Origin: Hyphomicrobium sp.
GTDB taxonomy: Bacteria > Pseudomonadota > Alphaproteobacteria > Rhizobiales > Hyphomicrobiaceae
Reading direction: 5' to 3'
Length of the DNA stretch: 64,000 nucleotides
Assembly: GCF_009026145.1 (NCBI RefSeq)
Contig: NZ_WBUE01000016.1
Coordinates: 1-64,000 of the forward strand
Below the pieces are notes generated by a model, which saw only the letters and a program-made list of their open reading frames with translations, was not told where the DNA came from and did not search any database. Made by a program: the position numbers and the translations under genes. Positions within the stretch are counted from its first letter, which is position 1. Every line of letters begins with the position of its first letter. Below, in pieces: positions 50,588 through 60,200 of this stretch.

Positions 50588-53500
50588 ATGCGACTGTCGC
50601 ACTTCTTCATCGACCGGCCGATTTTCGCCAGCGTGATCTCGATCATCTTCGTGATCGTAGGCGCGGTGGCGTTGGGCCGACTGCCGATCGCGCAGTATCC
50701 GGATATCGCTCCGCCGGTCGTCAACGTCACCGGTCAATATCCGGGCGCCAGCGCCGAGGTCGTCGCCAACACCGTCGTTGCGCCGCTAGAGCAGCAGATC
50801 AACGGCGTCGAGCGCATGCTCTACATCTCGTCGAACTCGACGGTCGACGGGCGCTTCACGATCTCGGTGACGTTCGACCTCGGAACCGACCTCGATACCG
50901 CTCAGGTGCAGGTGCAGAACCGGGTGGCGGTCGCGCAACCGCGACTGCCGGCGGACGTGCGCAACATCGGCGTGACGGTGGCCAAGGCCTCGCCCGACCT
51001 GATGATGGTCGTGCACTTATATTCGCCCGACCAGTCGCGTGACACGCTGTTCATCTCCAACTACGCCAGCGTCAACGTCGTCGACGTGCTGAGCCGCATC
51101 CAAGGCGTCGGCTCGATCACGGTGTTCGGCAGCCGCGACTACTCGATGCGCGTATGGCTCGATCCCGACCGGCTGCAGTCGCTCGGCCTTACCGCCAACG
51201 ACGTGACGAGCGCGCTGCAGCGTCAGAACGTGCAGGTAGCGGCCGGCATCCTCAATCAGCCGCCTGTGACGCAGCCGGGGGCGTTCCAGATCTCGGTGCA
51301 GACGCTGGGGCGCCTCGCTGACCCCAATCAGTTCGGCGAAATCGTCGTCAAGCAAAGCAACGATGCGGTGGTGCGGCTGAAGGATGTCGCGCGCGTCGAG
51401 CTAGCCGCGCTCGACTACGGCGTCAACTCCTACCTCGACAAGAACCCGGCCACCGGTCTCGGCGTCTTCCAGCTGCCCGGCTCGAACGCCATCGACACGG
51501 CGGAGAAGATAAAGGAGACGATGGCCGAGCTGTCGAAGAGCTTTCCGGCCGGACTCAAGTACGACATCATCTACAACCCGACTGACTTCATTCAGCAGTC
51601 GGTCGACGCGGTCGTGACCACGATCCTCGAAGCGGTGCTCCTCGTCGTCCTCGTCGTGGTGCTGTTCCTGCAGACGTGGCGCGCGGCGATCATTCCCATC
51701 GTGGCCATCCCCGTGTCGCTCATCGGCACGTTCTTCCTTTTGGCGGCGTTCGGATTTTCGCTCAACAACCTGTCGCTGTTCGGACTGGTGCTGGCGATCG
51801 GCATCGTCGTCGACGATGCCATCGTCGTCGTCGAGAACGTCGAGCGCAACATGGCGAAGGGGCTGAGCCCGCGCGAGGCGGCCTACCGCACCATGGAAGA
51901 GGTGGGCGCGGCGCTGGTCGCCATCGCCCTGGTGCTCACCGCGGTGTTCGTACCCTCGGCCTTCATTACCGGCATCTCCGGCCAGTTCTACCGGCAGTTC
52001 GCGCTGACCATCGCCGGCGCAACGATCATCTCGCTGATCGTGTCGCTGACGCTGTCGCCGGCGCTGTGCGCGCTGCTCCTCAAGCCGCACGGCGAAAGCC
52101 ATCGCACGGCCTGGTACTTGTGGCCACTGCGCGCCTTCTTCGCTGTCTTCAACTGGAGCTTCGACAAGCTTTCCAACGCCTATGGCCGGGTGGTCGGACG
52201 GCTGGTGCGGCTGGCGGTCATCATGCTGGTCGTCTACGTCGGCGTCATCGCCTACGGCATGAACGAGTTCCGCAAGACTCCGATCGGCTTCATTCCGGCG
52301 GTCGATGGCGGTTACCTCATCACCGTCACGCAGCTGCCGCCCGCCGCCTCGCTGGCGCGCACCGACGAAGTCAATCGGCGTGCCGTCGAGCTGGCGCTAC
52401 AGGTGCCGGGCGTCGCGCACGCCGTGAACATCGTCGGCTTTTCCGGCGCCACGCGCACCAACGCACCCAACGCCGGAGCCGTGTTCGTGGTGCTGAAGCC
52501 GTTCGAGGAGCGGGCGAAGGACCCCAACCAGTCGGCGCAGGCCATTCAAAAGGCACTCCTGGGGAAATTCTCGGCCATCCAGGACGCGATGGTGCTCGTC
52601 GTCGCGCCGCCGCCGGTGCGCGGCATCGGCAACGCCGGCGGCTTCCGCATGATGATCCAGGATCGCGCCGGGGCGGGCCCGGGAGCGCTGCAACAGGCCG
52701 TCTTCGCGATGATGGCGAAGGCGAACCAGACGCCGGGCCTGCAGCAGGTCTTCTCCTTGTTCGAGAACGCAACGCCGCAGCTCTATCTCGACATCGATCG
52801 CGTCAAGGCGCAGATGCTCGGCATCAACGTGACGGATGTGTTCACTGCGCTGCAGACCTATCTCGGCTCGGCCTACGTCAACGACTTCAACCTGCTCGGC
52901 CGTACGTTCCGTGTGACGGCGCAAGCCGACAGCGCTTACCGCGCCGAGACCAAGGACGTGCTCAAGCTTCGCGTGCGTAATTCGGCTGGCGACACGGTGC
53001 CGCTCGGTAGCTTCACGACGGTGCACGACATTTCGGCGCCATCGCGCGTTCCGCGCTACAACCTCTATCCGGCGGCGGAGCTCGACGGCGCGGCGGCGCC
53101 TGGTTATTCGCAGGGGCAGGCGATCGATCTCATGCAGAAGCTAGCGGCAGAGACGCTGCCGCAGGGCTTCGGCTATGAATGGACCGAGCTCGCCTACCAG
53201 CAGATCCGCGCCGGCAACACCGCAGCGTTCGCGTTTGCGCTCGGCGTCGTGTTCGTGTTTCTCGTGCTCGCCGCCCAGTTCGAGAGCCTGACGCTGCCGC
53301 TCGCAGTCATCCTCATCGTGCCGATGAGCCTCATCGCCTCGATCACCGGCGTGATCATGCGCGGGATGGACAACAACATTCTCACCCAAGTCGGCTTCAT
53401 CGTGCTCATCGGATTGGCCGCCAAGAACGCCATTCTGATCGTCGAGTTCGCGTCGCAGCTCGAGGACGGGGGACGCAACAGGTGGGAGGCAGCGACGGAG

Positions 53501-53770
53501 GCGGCGCGACTGCGCATGCGGCCTATTCTCATGACGTCGCTGGCGTTCATCCTGGGCGTCGTGCCGCTGGTGTGGGCGGTGGGTGCCGGCGCCGAGCTGC
53601 GCCAGGCGCTCGGCACCGCCGTGTTCGCCGGCATGATCGGCGTCACGTTCTTCGGCCTCATCTTCACGCCGGTGTTCTACGTCACCTGCCGCTGGGTGGG
53701 CGGACTTTTCACGCGCCGCCTGCGGCGGGCGCCAGCAGAGCCGCCGGGCAGCGTCCAGCCGGCCGAGTAA
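50588..53770 (+). CDS. RND multidrug efflux pump, HAE1 type (AcrB/MexB)
   Basis: The 1060-residue proton-driven pump starts with FFIDRPIFASVISI. It has twelve helices, two large periplasmic domains, and the proton-relay pair in GIVVDDAIVVVENVERN (Asp near 408). Length and the C-terminal GLAAKNAILIVEFA and TPVFYV motifs are full. With the adaptor it exports hydrophobic toxic compounds; the substrate range is unknown. Regulation by the nearby TetR is likely but not shown. Confidence 0.96.
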   Translation: MRLSHFFIDRPIFASVISIIFVIVGAVALGRLPIAQYPDIAPPVVNVTGQYPGASAEVVANTVVAPLEQQINGVERMLYISSNSTVDGRFTISVTFDLGTDLDTAQVQVQNRVAVAQPRLPADVRNIGVTVAKASPDLMMVVHLYSPDQSRDTLFISNYASVNVVDVLSRIQGVGSITVFGSRDYSMRVWLDPDRLQSLGLTANDVTSALQRQNVQVAAGILNQPPVTQPGAFQISVQTLGRLADPNQFGEIVVKQSNDAVVRLKDVARVELAALDYGVNSYLDKNPATGLGVFQLPGSNAIDTAEKIKETMAELSKSFPAGLKYDIIYNPTDFIQQSVDAVVTTILEAVLLVVLVVVLFLQTWRAAIIPIVAIPVSLIGTFFLLAAFGFSLNNLSLFGLVLAIGIVVDDAIVVVENVERNMAKGLSPREAAYRTMEEVGAALVAIALVLTAVFVPSAFITGISGQFYRQFALTIAGATIISLIVSLTLSPALCALLLKPHGESHRTAWYLWPLRAFFAVFNWSFDKLSNAYGRVVGRLVRLAVIMLVVYVGVIAYGMNEFRKTPIGFIPAVDGGYLITVTQLPPAASLARTDEVNRRAVELALQVPGVAHAVNIVGFSGATRTNAPNAGAVFVVLKPFEERAKDPNQSAQAIQKALLGKFSAIQDAMVLVVAPPPVRGIGNAGGFRMMIQDRAGAGPGALQQAVFAMMAKANQTPGLQQVFSLFENATPQLYLDIDRVKAQMLGINVTDVFTALQTYLGSAYVNDFNLLGRTFRVTAQADSAYRAETKDVLKLRVRNSAGDTVPLGSFTTVHDISAPSRVPRYNLYPAAELDGAAAPGYSQGQAIDLMQKLAAETLPQGFGYEWTELAYQQIRAGNTAAFAFALGVVFVFLVLAAQFESLTLPLAVILIVPMSLIASITGVIMRGMDNNILTQVGFIVLIGLAAKNAILIVEFASQLEDGGRNRWEAATEAARLRMRPILMTSLAFILGVVPLVWAVGAGAELRQALGTAVFAGMIGVTFFGLIFTPVFYVTCRWVGGLFTRRLRRAPAEPPGSVQPAE

Positions 53771-53930
53771 TGGGCGCAACGTCAGGGAGAGCGACATGGC
53801 CCGTGCAGATCGGGCCGTCCAGACGATGATCTTGTTCGCTGCGCGGGATACGGCCGCGCACCTTGGACGTTCCTTTTGCAGCCTGAGTGATTCCTCTGCA
53901 CCCAGCAAACTCTGAATAGCGAGGCGTCAG

Positions 53931-54389
53931 ATGATCAAGCTTTCCGTCAACGGAACTGCGGCGGAATTCGACGGCGACCCGTCGATGCCGCTGCTGTGGT
54001 TCCTGCGCGACGTGCAGGGACTGACCGGCACCAAATTCGGCTGCGGCGCGGCACAGTGCGGCGCCTGCACCGTCCACATCAACAGCGAGCCGCGCCGCAG
54101 CTGCGTAACGGCCATTGGCACGCTCGCAGGTGCCGAGGTGACAACCATCGAGGGAGCCAGCGGCAAGGAGACGGACGCCGTACGCGCCGCGTGGGTGGCG
54201 CTCGACGTGCCGCAGTGCGGTTACTGCCAGTCGGGACAGATCATGTCGGCGATCGGCCTGCTCAGTGCGAACCCGAAGCCGACCGACGAGGACATCGATC
54301 TCGCCATGACCGGCAACGTGTGCCGGTGCTGCACCTACCATCGCATACGGGCCGCTATTCACGACGCGGCCGCGCGTCTGGAGGGCTAA
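53931..54389 (+). CDS. 2Fe-2S subunit of a periplasmic molybdenum hydroxylase
   Basis: The 152-residue protein binds two 2Fe-2S clusters: a plant-type site with Cys38, Cys43, Cys46 and Cys58 (CGAAQCGAC) and a helical-domain site with Cys96, Cys99, Cys131 and Cys133 ([12 protein letters not shown]). It is the small subunit of isoquinoline 1-oxidoreductase/aldehyde dehydrogenase-like enzymes. It has no signal and probably travels with the Tat-exported large subunit, which starts 3 bp after its stop. Confidence 0.94.
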   Translation: MIKLSVNGTAAEFDGDPSMPLLWFLRDVQGLTGTKFGCGAAQCGACTVHINSEPRRSCVTAIGTLAGAEVTTIEGASGKETDAVRAAWVALDVPQCGYCQSGQIMSAIGLLSANPKPTDEDIDLAMTGNVCRCCTYHRIRAAIHDAAARLEG

Positions 54390-54392
54390 GCC

Positions 54393-56552
54393 ATGAACGT
54401 TCCGGTCTCGGCTGATCGGCGGCAGTTCCTGCAAGGCTCGGCCGCGCTCGGTCTCGTCGTCGGTTTCCACCTGCCGCTTGTGGGACGCGCGCGGGCCGCC
54501 GAGCCGGCCGGCGAGTTCGTCCCCAACGCGTTCATCCGCATCGCGCCGGACAACACCGTTACCGTACTCTCCAAGCACATCGAGTTCGGCCAGGGGCCGT
54601 ATACCGGCATCGCCACCATCCTCGCCGATGAGCTCGACGCCGACTGGGCGCAGATGCGCGTTGAATCGGCGCCGGCCGACGTCAAGAGGTACGCCAACAG
54701 CGCGTTTGGCATCCAAGGTACCGGCGGCTCGACCGCTATGGCCAATTCCTGGGATCAACTGCGCACGGCCGGGGCCGAGGCGCGCGCCCGGCTCGTCGCG
54801 GCGGCGGCGAAGCAGTGGGGCGTCGATGCCGGCTCGATCAGCATCGAAAAAGGCGTCGTCAGGGACACCACGGGCAAGTCGGCGACCTTCGGCCAGCTCG
54901 CCGCATTGGCGCAGGAGACGCAAGTCGCCGGGCCCTTCCAGCCGAAAGAGCCCGCGGCCTGGAAGTTGATCGGCACACGCCTGCCGAAGGTCGATACGCT
55001 GTCGAAGACCAACGGCACGGCGATGTTCACCATCGACGTGAAGCTGCCGGACATGCTGACGTGCGTGCTGGCGCGTCCGTCGCGCTTCAATGCCAAGGTG
55101 AAATCCTTCGATGCGGCTCCGGCACTCGCGGTGCCGGGGGTCAAGGAAGCGTTCGCCGTCCCGCAGGGCGTCGCCGTGCTCGCCGATGGCTTTTGGGCGG
55201 CCAAGAAGGGCCGCGATGCGCTGAAGATCGAGTGGGACGAGAGCGGCACAGAGGCGCGCGGCAGTCAGGAGATCATCAAGGATTACCTCAAGCTTGCCCG
55301 CGTGCAGGGCGCCATCGCGCGCAACGACGGCGACACCGACGGCGCGCTGTCCGGGGCCGCGAAGGTCATCGAGGCGACGTACGTATTCCCGTATCTCGCG
55401 CACGCGCCGCTCGAGCCGAACAATTGCGTTATTCAACGCACCGACGAAGGCGCCGACCTCACCTTCGGCTCACAGTTGCAGACGGTCGACCAGGGAGCGG
55501 CTGCCGCCGTGCTCGGCCTCAAGCCCGAGCAGGTGAAGATCAAGACGCTGCTCGCCGGCGGCAGCTTCGGACGGCGCGCGACGCCGGCCGGTGACATGGC
55601 GGCGGAAGCGGCCGAGGTACTGAAAGGGGCTCAGCACAAGGGGCCGATCAAGGTGCTGTGGACGCGCGAGGACGACATCAAGGGTGGCCGCTACCGGCCG
55701 ATCTTCGTGCATCGCCTGCGCGGGGCCATCGATGGTGAGGGCAATATCGTCGGCTGGGATCAGGTGATCGTGGGCCAGTCGTTCATGAAGGGCTCGCCGT
55801 TCGAATCCGGGATGGTGAAGAACGGCGTCGACCAGACCATGGTCGAGGGTGCCAGCACGCTGCCCTATCAGATCCCCAACCTGCGTGTGTCGGCGCACAT
55901 GGCCGAGGTCGGTGTGCCGACGCTGTGGTGGCGCTCGGTGGGCTCGACACACACAGCGTTCTCGACCGAGACGTTCCTCGATCAGCTCGCCGAGGCCGCA
56001 GGCGTCGATCCGCTCGTCGTCCGGCGCAAGCTCTTGACCAAACATCCGCGGCATCTCGCCGTGCTCGAGCTCGCGGCCGAGAAGGCAGGATGGGGCACGC
56101 CGCCGCCGCAAGGGCGTGCGCGGGGTCTCGCCGTGCACGAGTCCTTCCACTCCTTCGTGGCGCACGTCGTCGAAGTGTCGATCGGCGAGGAAGGGCTGCC
56201 GAAGGTGGAGCGCGTCGTGGTCGCGGCCGACTGCGGCATCCCCATCAATCCCGATGTGATCAAGGCACAGCTCGAGGGCGGCATGGGGTTCGGGTTGTCG
56301 GCGGCGATGTTCGCCTCCATCGACTTGGAGGAGGGCCGCGTCGTGCAGTCGAATTTCCACGACTACCGCGTATTGCGCATCAACGAGATGCCGGATGTCG
56401 AAGTGCACATTGTTCCATCGAAGGAGAAGCCCACTGGCATCGGCGAACCGGGCGTGCCGCCCATCGCTCCTGCCGTCGCCAATGCGTGGTCGAAGCTGAC
56501 TGGTCAGCGCGTTTTCACTCTCCCCTTCGCGCACTCGGCCGCCAAAGCCTAA
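54393..56552 (+). CDS. Molybdopterin-binding subunit of a periplasmic molybdenum hydroxylase
   Basis: The 719-residue large subunit has a Tat signal ([17 protein letters not shown]), then duplicated aldehyde oxidase-like domains: [76 protein letters not shown] and [17 protein letters not shown], the last holding the catalytic Glu. It resembles isoquinoline 1-oxidoreductase beta subunits. The substrate could be an aldehyde or N-heterocycle. The next gene encodes a diheme cytochrome, and electrons should pass to it. Confidence 0.93.
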   Translation: MNVPVSADRRQFLQGSAALGLVVGFHLPLVGRARAAEPAGEFVPNAFIRIAPDNTVTVLSKHIEFGQGPYTGIATILADELDADWAQMRVESAPADVKRYANSAFGIQGTGGSTAMANSWDQLRTAGAEARARLVAAAAKQWGVDAGSISIEKGVVRDTTGKSATFGQLAALAQETQVAGPFQPKEPAAWKLIGTRLPKVDTLSKTNGTAMFTIDVKLPDMLTCVLARPSRFNAKVKSFDAAPALAVPGVKEAFAVPQGVAVLADGFWAAKKGRDALKIEWDESGTEARGSQEIIKDYLKLARVQGAIARNDGDTDGALSGAAKVIEATYVFPYLAHAPLEPNNCVIQRTDEGADLTFGSQLQTVDQGAAAAVLGLKPEQVKIKTLLAGGSFGRRATPAGDMAAEAAEVLKGAQHKGPIKVLWTREDDIKGGRYRPIFVHRLRGAIDGEGNIVGWDQVIVGQSFMKGSPFESGMVKNGVDQTMVEGASTLPYQIPNLRVSAHMAEVGVPTLWWRSVGSTHTAFSTETFLDQLAEAAGVDPLVVRRKLLTKHPRHLAVLELAAEKAGWGTPPPQGRARGLAVHESFHSFVAHVVEVSIGEEGLPKVERVVVAADCGIPINPDVIKAQLEGGMGFGLSAAMFASIDLEEGRVVQSNFHDYRVLRINEMPDVEVHIVPSKEKPTGIGEPGVPPIAPAVANAWSKLTGQRVFTLPFAHSAAKA

Positions 56553-56561
56553 GGAGGCAAC

Positions 56562-57173
56562 ATGCGTCCGCTGTCGATACTTCTGGCCGGCGCGTTGGTG
56601 ATCATCGCCGTGGGCGTCGCCGTGTCAGCCGCGCAGCCCGATCCGGCCAAGACGCTAAAGTCCTTGCAGTCGTTCGCCTCGATCGCCGATGAGAGGCAGC
56701 GCTCGCTGGCGCTGTTCCAAGAGGTCGGCAAGGTGCTCACGCACGCGCGGTGCTTGAACTGCCATCCGGCCGGCGATCGCCCGATGCAGGGCGACAACCG
56801 GCGCCCGCACATGCCTTTGGTGGTGCGCGGCGTCGACAACTTCGGCGCCATCGGCATGCGCTGCACGACGTGCCACGGGCCGGCCAATTTCGATCCGGGC
56901 GGCGTTCCAGGCCATCCGGCATGGCATCTGGCGCCCATCGAGATGGCGTGGGTCGACAAGTCGCTGGGCGAGATCTGCGAGCAGATCAAAGACCCCAATC
57001 GCAACGGCGGCAAGTCGATGCAGGAGCTTGTTCATCACATGGCGGAAGACTCCCTCGTCGGCTGGGGCTGGCATCCCGGCGCCGGCCGCGAGCCGGTCCC
57101 CGGTACGCAGCAGGAGTTCGGAGCCCTGTTCAAGGCGTGGGTGGACACGGGCGCGGTTTGTCCCGCCACTTGA
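56562..57173 (+). CDS. Diheme c-type cytochrome of the molybdenum hydroxylase
   Basis: The 203-residue protein has an N-terminal signal or anchor (residues 4-24) and two heme sites, CLNCH (64-68) and CTTCH (101-105). It starts 9 bp after the large-subunit stop, and related cytochromes are annotated as isoquinoline oxidoreductase-associated. It should carry electrons from the hydroxylase to the respiratory chain. Confidence 0.88.
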   Translation: MRPLSILLAGALVIIAVGVAVSAAQPDPAKTLKSLQSFASIADERQRSLALFQEVGKVLTHARCLNCHPAGDRPMQGDNRRPHMPLVVRGVDNFGAIGMRCTTCHGPANFDPGGVPGHPAWHLAPIEMAWVDKSLGEICEQIKDPNRNGGKSMQELVHHMAEDSLVGWGWHPGAGREPVPGTQQEFGALFKAWVDTGAVCPAT

Positions 57174-57188
57174 GAGCGAGGTGCGCAC

Positions 57189-58214
57189 ATGAATGTCATA
57201 GCTCCGGAGCGGCCCAGCAGGGTGGTTCGTGATCCATGGGAGGTGGCGCGTAGTTGGCTCGCCGAGCACGGCCGCGTCGCGCTGGCAACAGTCGTCTCCA
57301 CTTGGGGCTCGGCGCCGGTGCCAGCCGGCGGTCAGCTGGTCGTTGGTCCGGGCGATCGCTTCGAGGGCTCGGTGTCGGGCGGTTGCGTCGAGGCGGACGT
57401 GCTCATCGAGGCGGCCGAGGCCATGCAAGCTGGCAAACCGAAGCTGCTCGAGTTCGGCGTCAGCGAGGAGACTGCTTGGCGTGCTGGTTTGCCTTGCGGG
57501 GGGAAGATCCAGATTCTCATCGATCCGCTCGAGCAGAGCCGCGATGTCGGCCTGCTCGATAAGATTCTGACGGCCCGCCGCGCGCGGCAGCCGATCGCCG
57601 TCGCCACCAATGTCGTGACGGGGCTGCGCGTGCTGCACCGCGCAGGCGCGGATATGCCAAGCGAGGTGGCGAGCTTCCTGGCGTCGGGGACCTGCGGGCT
57701 GGTCGCGTCCCCCGGCGGAGAAGTCTTCGTACAACCGCTCGTGCCGCCGCTGCGGGTCATCGTGGCGGGCGCGACGCACATCGGCCAGGTGTTCGCCGAG
57801 CTGGCGCGCCAGGTTGGATATTGCGTCACGGTCGTGGACCCGCGCGCGGCATTCGCCAGCAAGGAGCGCTTCGGCAACACGGCGGCGCTCGCGGAGTGGC
57901 CCGAGGCCGCGTTCGGGGAAATCGGATTGGATACGCGTACCGCCGTGGTGGCGTTGACGCATGCTTCCCACATCGACGACGAGGCACTCGCCGCGGCGCT
58001 GCGCTCGCCATGCCTCTACATCGGTGCGCTGGGTTCGCGCACGACGCATGCCAAGCGCGTGGAGCGGCTGAAGGCAGCGGGATTCAGCGACGCCGACGTG
58101 CAGCGCATTCATGCACCCGTCGGCCTCGCCATCGGAGCCAAGGGACCGGCGGAGATCGCCGTCTCGATCCTCGCCGAGATCATCAAAGTCGTCCGCGGTG
58201 CCAACCAAGAGTGA
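57189..58214 (+). CDS. xdhC: XdhC-family molybdenum cofactor maturation protein
   Basis: The 341-residue protein has an N-terminal XdhC/CoxI domain (VALATVVSTWGSAPVPAGGQ, SVSGGCVEADVL) and a C-terminal Rossmann domain (VIVAGATHIGQVFAELARQVG, YIGALGSRTTHAKRVERL, IHAPVGLAIGAKGPAEIAVSILAEI). XdhC-type proteins bind molybdenum cofactor and insert a terminal sulfur or protect it before delivery to the hydroxylase. It follows the cytochrome gene by 15 bp and overlaps the next gene by 17 bp. Confidence 0.92.
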   Translation: MNVIAPERPSRVVRDPWEVARSWLAEHGRVALATVVSTWGSAPVPAGGQLVVGPGDRFEGSVSGGCVEADVLIEAAEAMQAGKPKLLEFGVSEETAWRAGLPCGGKIQILIDPLEQSRDVGLLDKILTARRARQPIAVATNVVTGLRVLHRAGADMPSEVASFLASGTCGLVASPGGEVFVQPLVPPLRVIVAGATHIGQVFAELARQVGYCVTVVDPRAAFASKERFGNTAALAEWPEAAFGEIGLDTRTAVVALTHASHIDDEALAAALRSPCLYIGALGSRTTHAKRVERLKAAGFSDADVQRIHAPVGLAIGAKGPAEIAVSILAEIIKVVRGANQE

Positions 58215-58809
58215 CATTGCCGCGGTGGTGCTGGCTGCCGGTGCCTCGCGCCGCTTCGGCGAGGCCAACAAGCTGTTGGCGCGCATCGAGGGGCGCACGT
58301 TGATCGAGCGCGTCGTCGACGCGGTCGAGGCGGGCGGCGTCGGCGACATCGTCGTCGTTACCGGCTGGGATCGCGAAACGGTCGAAGAGACGCTGCGCGG
58401 CCGAGGGTTGCGATTTGCCCACAGCGAGCGCTGGGAAGACGGCATGGGCGCATCCATCGGCACGGGGATCGCGGCGCTCGATGCGCGGGCGTCGGCAGCC
58501 TTCGTGGTGCCGGGCGATATGCCGCTACTGACGGCGCAAGTCGTGGCGCAGCTCATCGATGCATTCGAGAGAGCCGGACGCGAGCGCATCGTGTTTCCCA
58601 CGACCAAGGCGGGCGAGCAGCGCAACCCGGTGCTATGGCCGCGGCGCCATTTCGGCGCTCTCCTCGCGCTTCCGCCAGCGACGGGCGGCAAAGCGCTGCT
58701 TCAGTTGATCGCGGCGGAGTGCCTTTTGGTCCCGACCGAGGATGCGACTCTCAGCGACGTCGACACGGCGACTGAGCTGGAGGCCGCGCGCAAGATCGCA
58801 CAGGAATGA
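58198..58809 (+). CDS. MocA/MobA-like molybdenum cofactor nucleotidyltransferase
   Basis: The 203-residue NTP-transferase-fold protein has AAVVLAAGASRRFGEANKLLARIEGRTLIERVV (signature LAAGASxRxG), then VPGDMPLLTAQVV with the metal-binding aspartate. It is probably MocA-like, making the cytosine dinucleotide form used by aldehyde-oxidase-type enzymes. The start is GTG 58198 inside the xdhC end. The stop is 8 bp from the convergent metC end. Confidence 0.88.
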   Translation: MPTKSDIAAVVLAAGASRRFGEANKLLARIEGRTLIERVVDAVEAGGVGDIVVVTGWDRETVEETLRGRGLRFAHSERWEDGMGASIGTGIAALDARASAAFVVPGDMPLLTAQVVAQLIDAFERAGRERIVFPTTKAGEQRNPVLWPRRHFGALLALPPATGGKALLQLIAAECLLVPTEDATLSDVDTATELEAARKIAQE

Positions 58810-58817
58810 ACTCAGGC

Positions 58818-60008
58818 CTACTTCGCCGCCGTGAGCCGCTGGAAGCCGGCTTCGAGGTCGGCGCGCAGATCATCGACGTCCTCCAGGCCGATGTGGAGGC
58901 GCAAAGCCGGACCCTCGGGCTCCCACTTGGTAGCGGTGCGGTAGGGCTTGGCATCGAACGGGATCACGAGGCTCTCGTAGCCGCCCCATGAGAATCCCAT
59001 GCCGAACAGCTTGAGCCCGTCGAGCATGGCGGCAACCGCCTTTGGGCCCGCCGGCTTGAGAATGACCGAGAAGAGCCCGCTAGCGCCGAGGAAGTCGCGC
59101 TTCCAGATGGCATGCTGCGGGTGACTGGGCAGGCCGGGATGCAGCACGCGGGCGACCTCCGGGCGGCCCTCGAGCCAGCGTGCAATCTCCAGGCCCGAGC
59201 GCTGGTGCTGGGCGAGGCGCGTCGCCAGCGTGCGCAGGCCGCGCATGCCGAGGTACGTTTCCTCCGATCCGGGGCAGACGCCCAGCTGCTCCTTGGCCAG
59301 TGCTATCTGCTTGGCAGCGCGCGCATTCGACGTAATAGCTCCGAGCATGGCGTCGGCATGGCCGACGATGTACTTGGTCGCCGCCTGGATCGAGACGTCG
59401 ACGCCGTGATCGAACGGCTTGAAGTAGAGCGGGCTTGCCCAGGTGTTGTCCATCAGCAGCCACAGCTCGCGCTCGGCTGCGACGCGTGCAATGGCCGGGA
59501 TATCCTGCACCTCGAACGTCTGCGACCCGGGACTCTCGGTGAAGATCAGACGCGTGTTGGGGCGCACGAGGTCGGCAATGCCGCCCCCGATCAAGGGGTC
59601 GTAATAGGTCGTCTCGACGCCAAGCTTGGCCAGCATGTAGTCGCAGAACTTGCGCGTCGGCTGGTAGACGCTATCGACCATGAGAATGTGGTCGCCGGAC
59701 TTCACAAAGGCGAGGATGGCGGTGCTGACCGCCTGATACCCGGAGGCTGTGAGCGCCGTTGCGACGCCGCCCTCGATCTCAGCGATGGCTTCCTCGAGCG
59801 CCTTGACGGTGGGGGTGCTGGAGCGGCCATAGGTGAATTCCTGGTCGCGCTTCCACAGCTTCTCGACGGTTGGGAAAAGCACGGTCGAGCCGCGATACAC
59901 GGGCGGGTTGACGAAGCCGTAGTTGTCATGCGGCGCACGCCCGGAATGAACGACTTTGGTCGCCGGGGCATGCGTGCGCGGGGGCTTTTTGTCGGAAGAG
60001 GAAGTCAT
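58818..60008 (-). CDS. metC: Cystathionine beta-lyase
   Basis: The 396-residue PLP enzyme of the Cys/Met metabolism family cleaves cystathionine to homocysteine, pyruvate and ammonia. Features are TKVVHSGRAP, NPPVYRGSTVLFPT, FTYGRSSTPTVKALEEAI, LLMDNTWASPLYFKPFDHG, the PLP lysine in SIQAATKYIVGHADAM and SEETYLGMRGLRTLATRL. The VYRGST and YGRSSTPT forms fit the alphaproteobacterial MetC group. It is not linked to the cys genes. Confidence 0.92.
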   Translation of the reverse strand: MTSSSDKKPPRTHAPATKVVHSGRAPHDNYGFVNPPVYRGSTVLFPTVEKLWKRDQEFTYGRSSTPTVKALEEAIAEIEGGVATALTASGYQAVSTAILAFVKSGDHILMVDSVYQPTRKFCDYMLAKLGVETTYYDPLIGGGIADLVRPNTRLIFTESPGSQTFEVQDIPAIARVAAERELWLLMDNTWASPLYFKPFDHGVDVSIQAATKYIVGHADAMLGAITSNARAAKQIALAKEQLGVCPGSEETYLGMRGLRTLATRLAQHQRSGLEIARWLEGRPEVARVLHPGLPSHPQHAIWKRDFLGASGLFSVILKPAGPKAVAAMLDGLKLFGMGFSWGGYESLVIPFDAKPYRTATKWEPEGPALRLHIGLEDVDDLRADLEAGFQRLTAAK

Positions 60009-60062
60009 CGGGCGGATCCTGGTCGCCGCGGCTGGCGGCCCGTGTGACGCAAGTTTCGGGCT

Positions 60063-60080
60063 GGGTCAAGGTCTTGACCC
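60063..60080. promoter_or_regulatory. Perfect inverted repeat between metC and the binding-protein gene
   Basis: GGGTCAAG-GT-CTTGACCC is an 18-bp perfect inverted repeat, 55 bp upstream of the metC start and 121 bp upstream of the plus-strand gene. Placement in a divergent gap suggests a regulator binding site. The family is unknown. Confidence 0.5.
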
Positions 60081-60200
60081 CATCCTCGTTCCGGGGGATT
60101 GAGCGGACGCCTGCCGCTCCGGTCAGGTTTACACTTCTTCCAACCGCAGCATCGTGTCCCTTGCGCGCACGCTGCGATCGCCCCACACTGATGCGACGTC

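Noticed and set aside
53709..55436. Open frame of 575 codons on the minus strand
   Set aside because: It is antisense to the molybdenum hydroxylase genes and has typical low-information composition.
56655..58691. Open frame of 678 codons on the minus strand
   Set aside because: It spans the complements of the cytochrome, xdhC and MocA-like genes, all with clear motifs, and no homology is visible in it.
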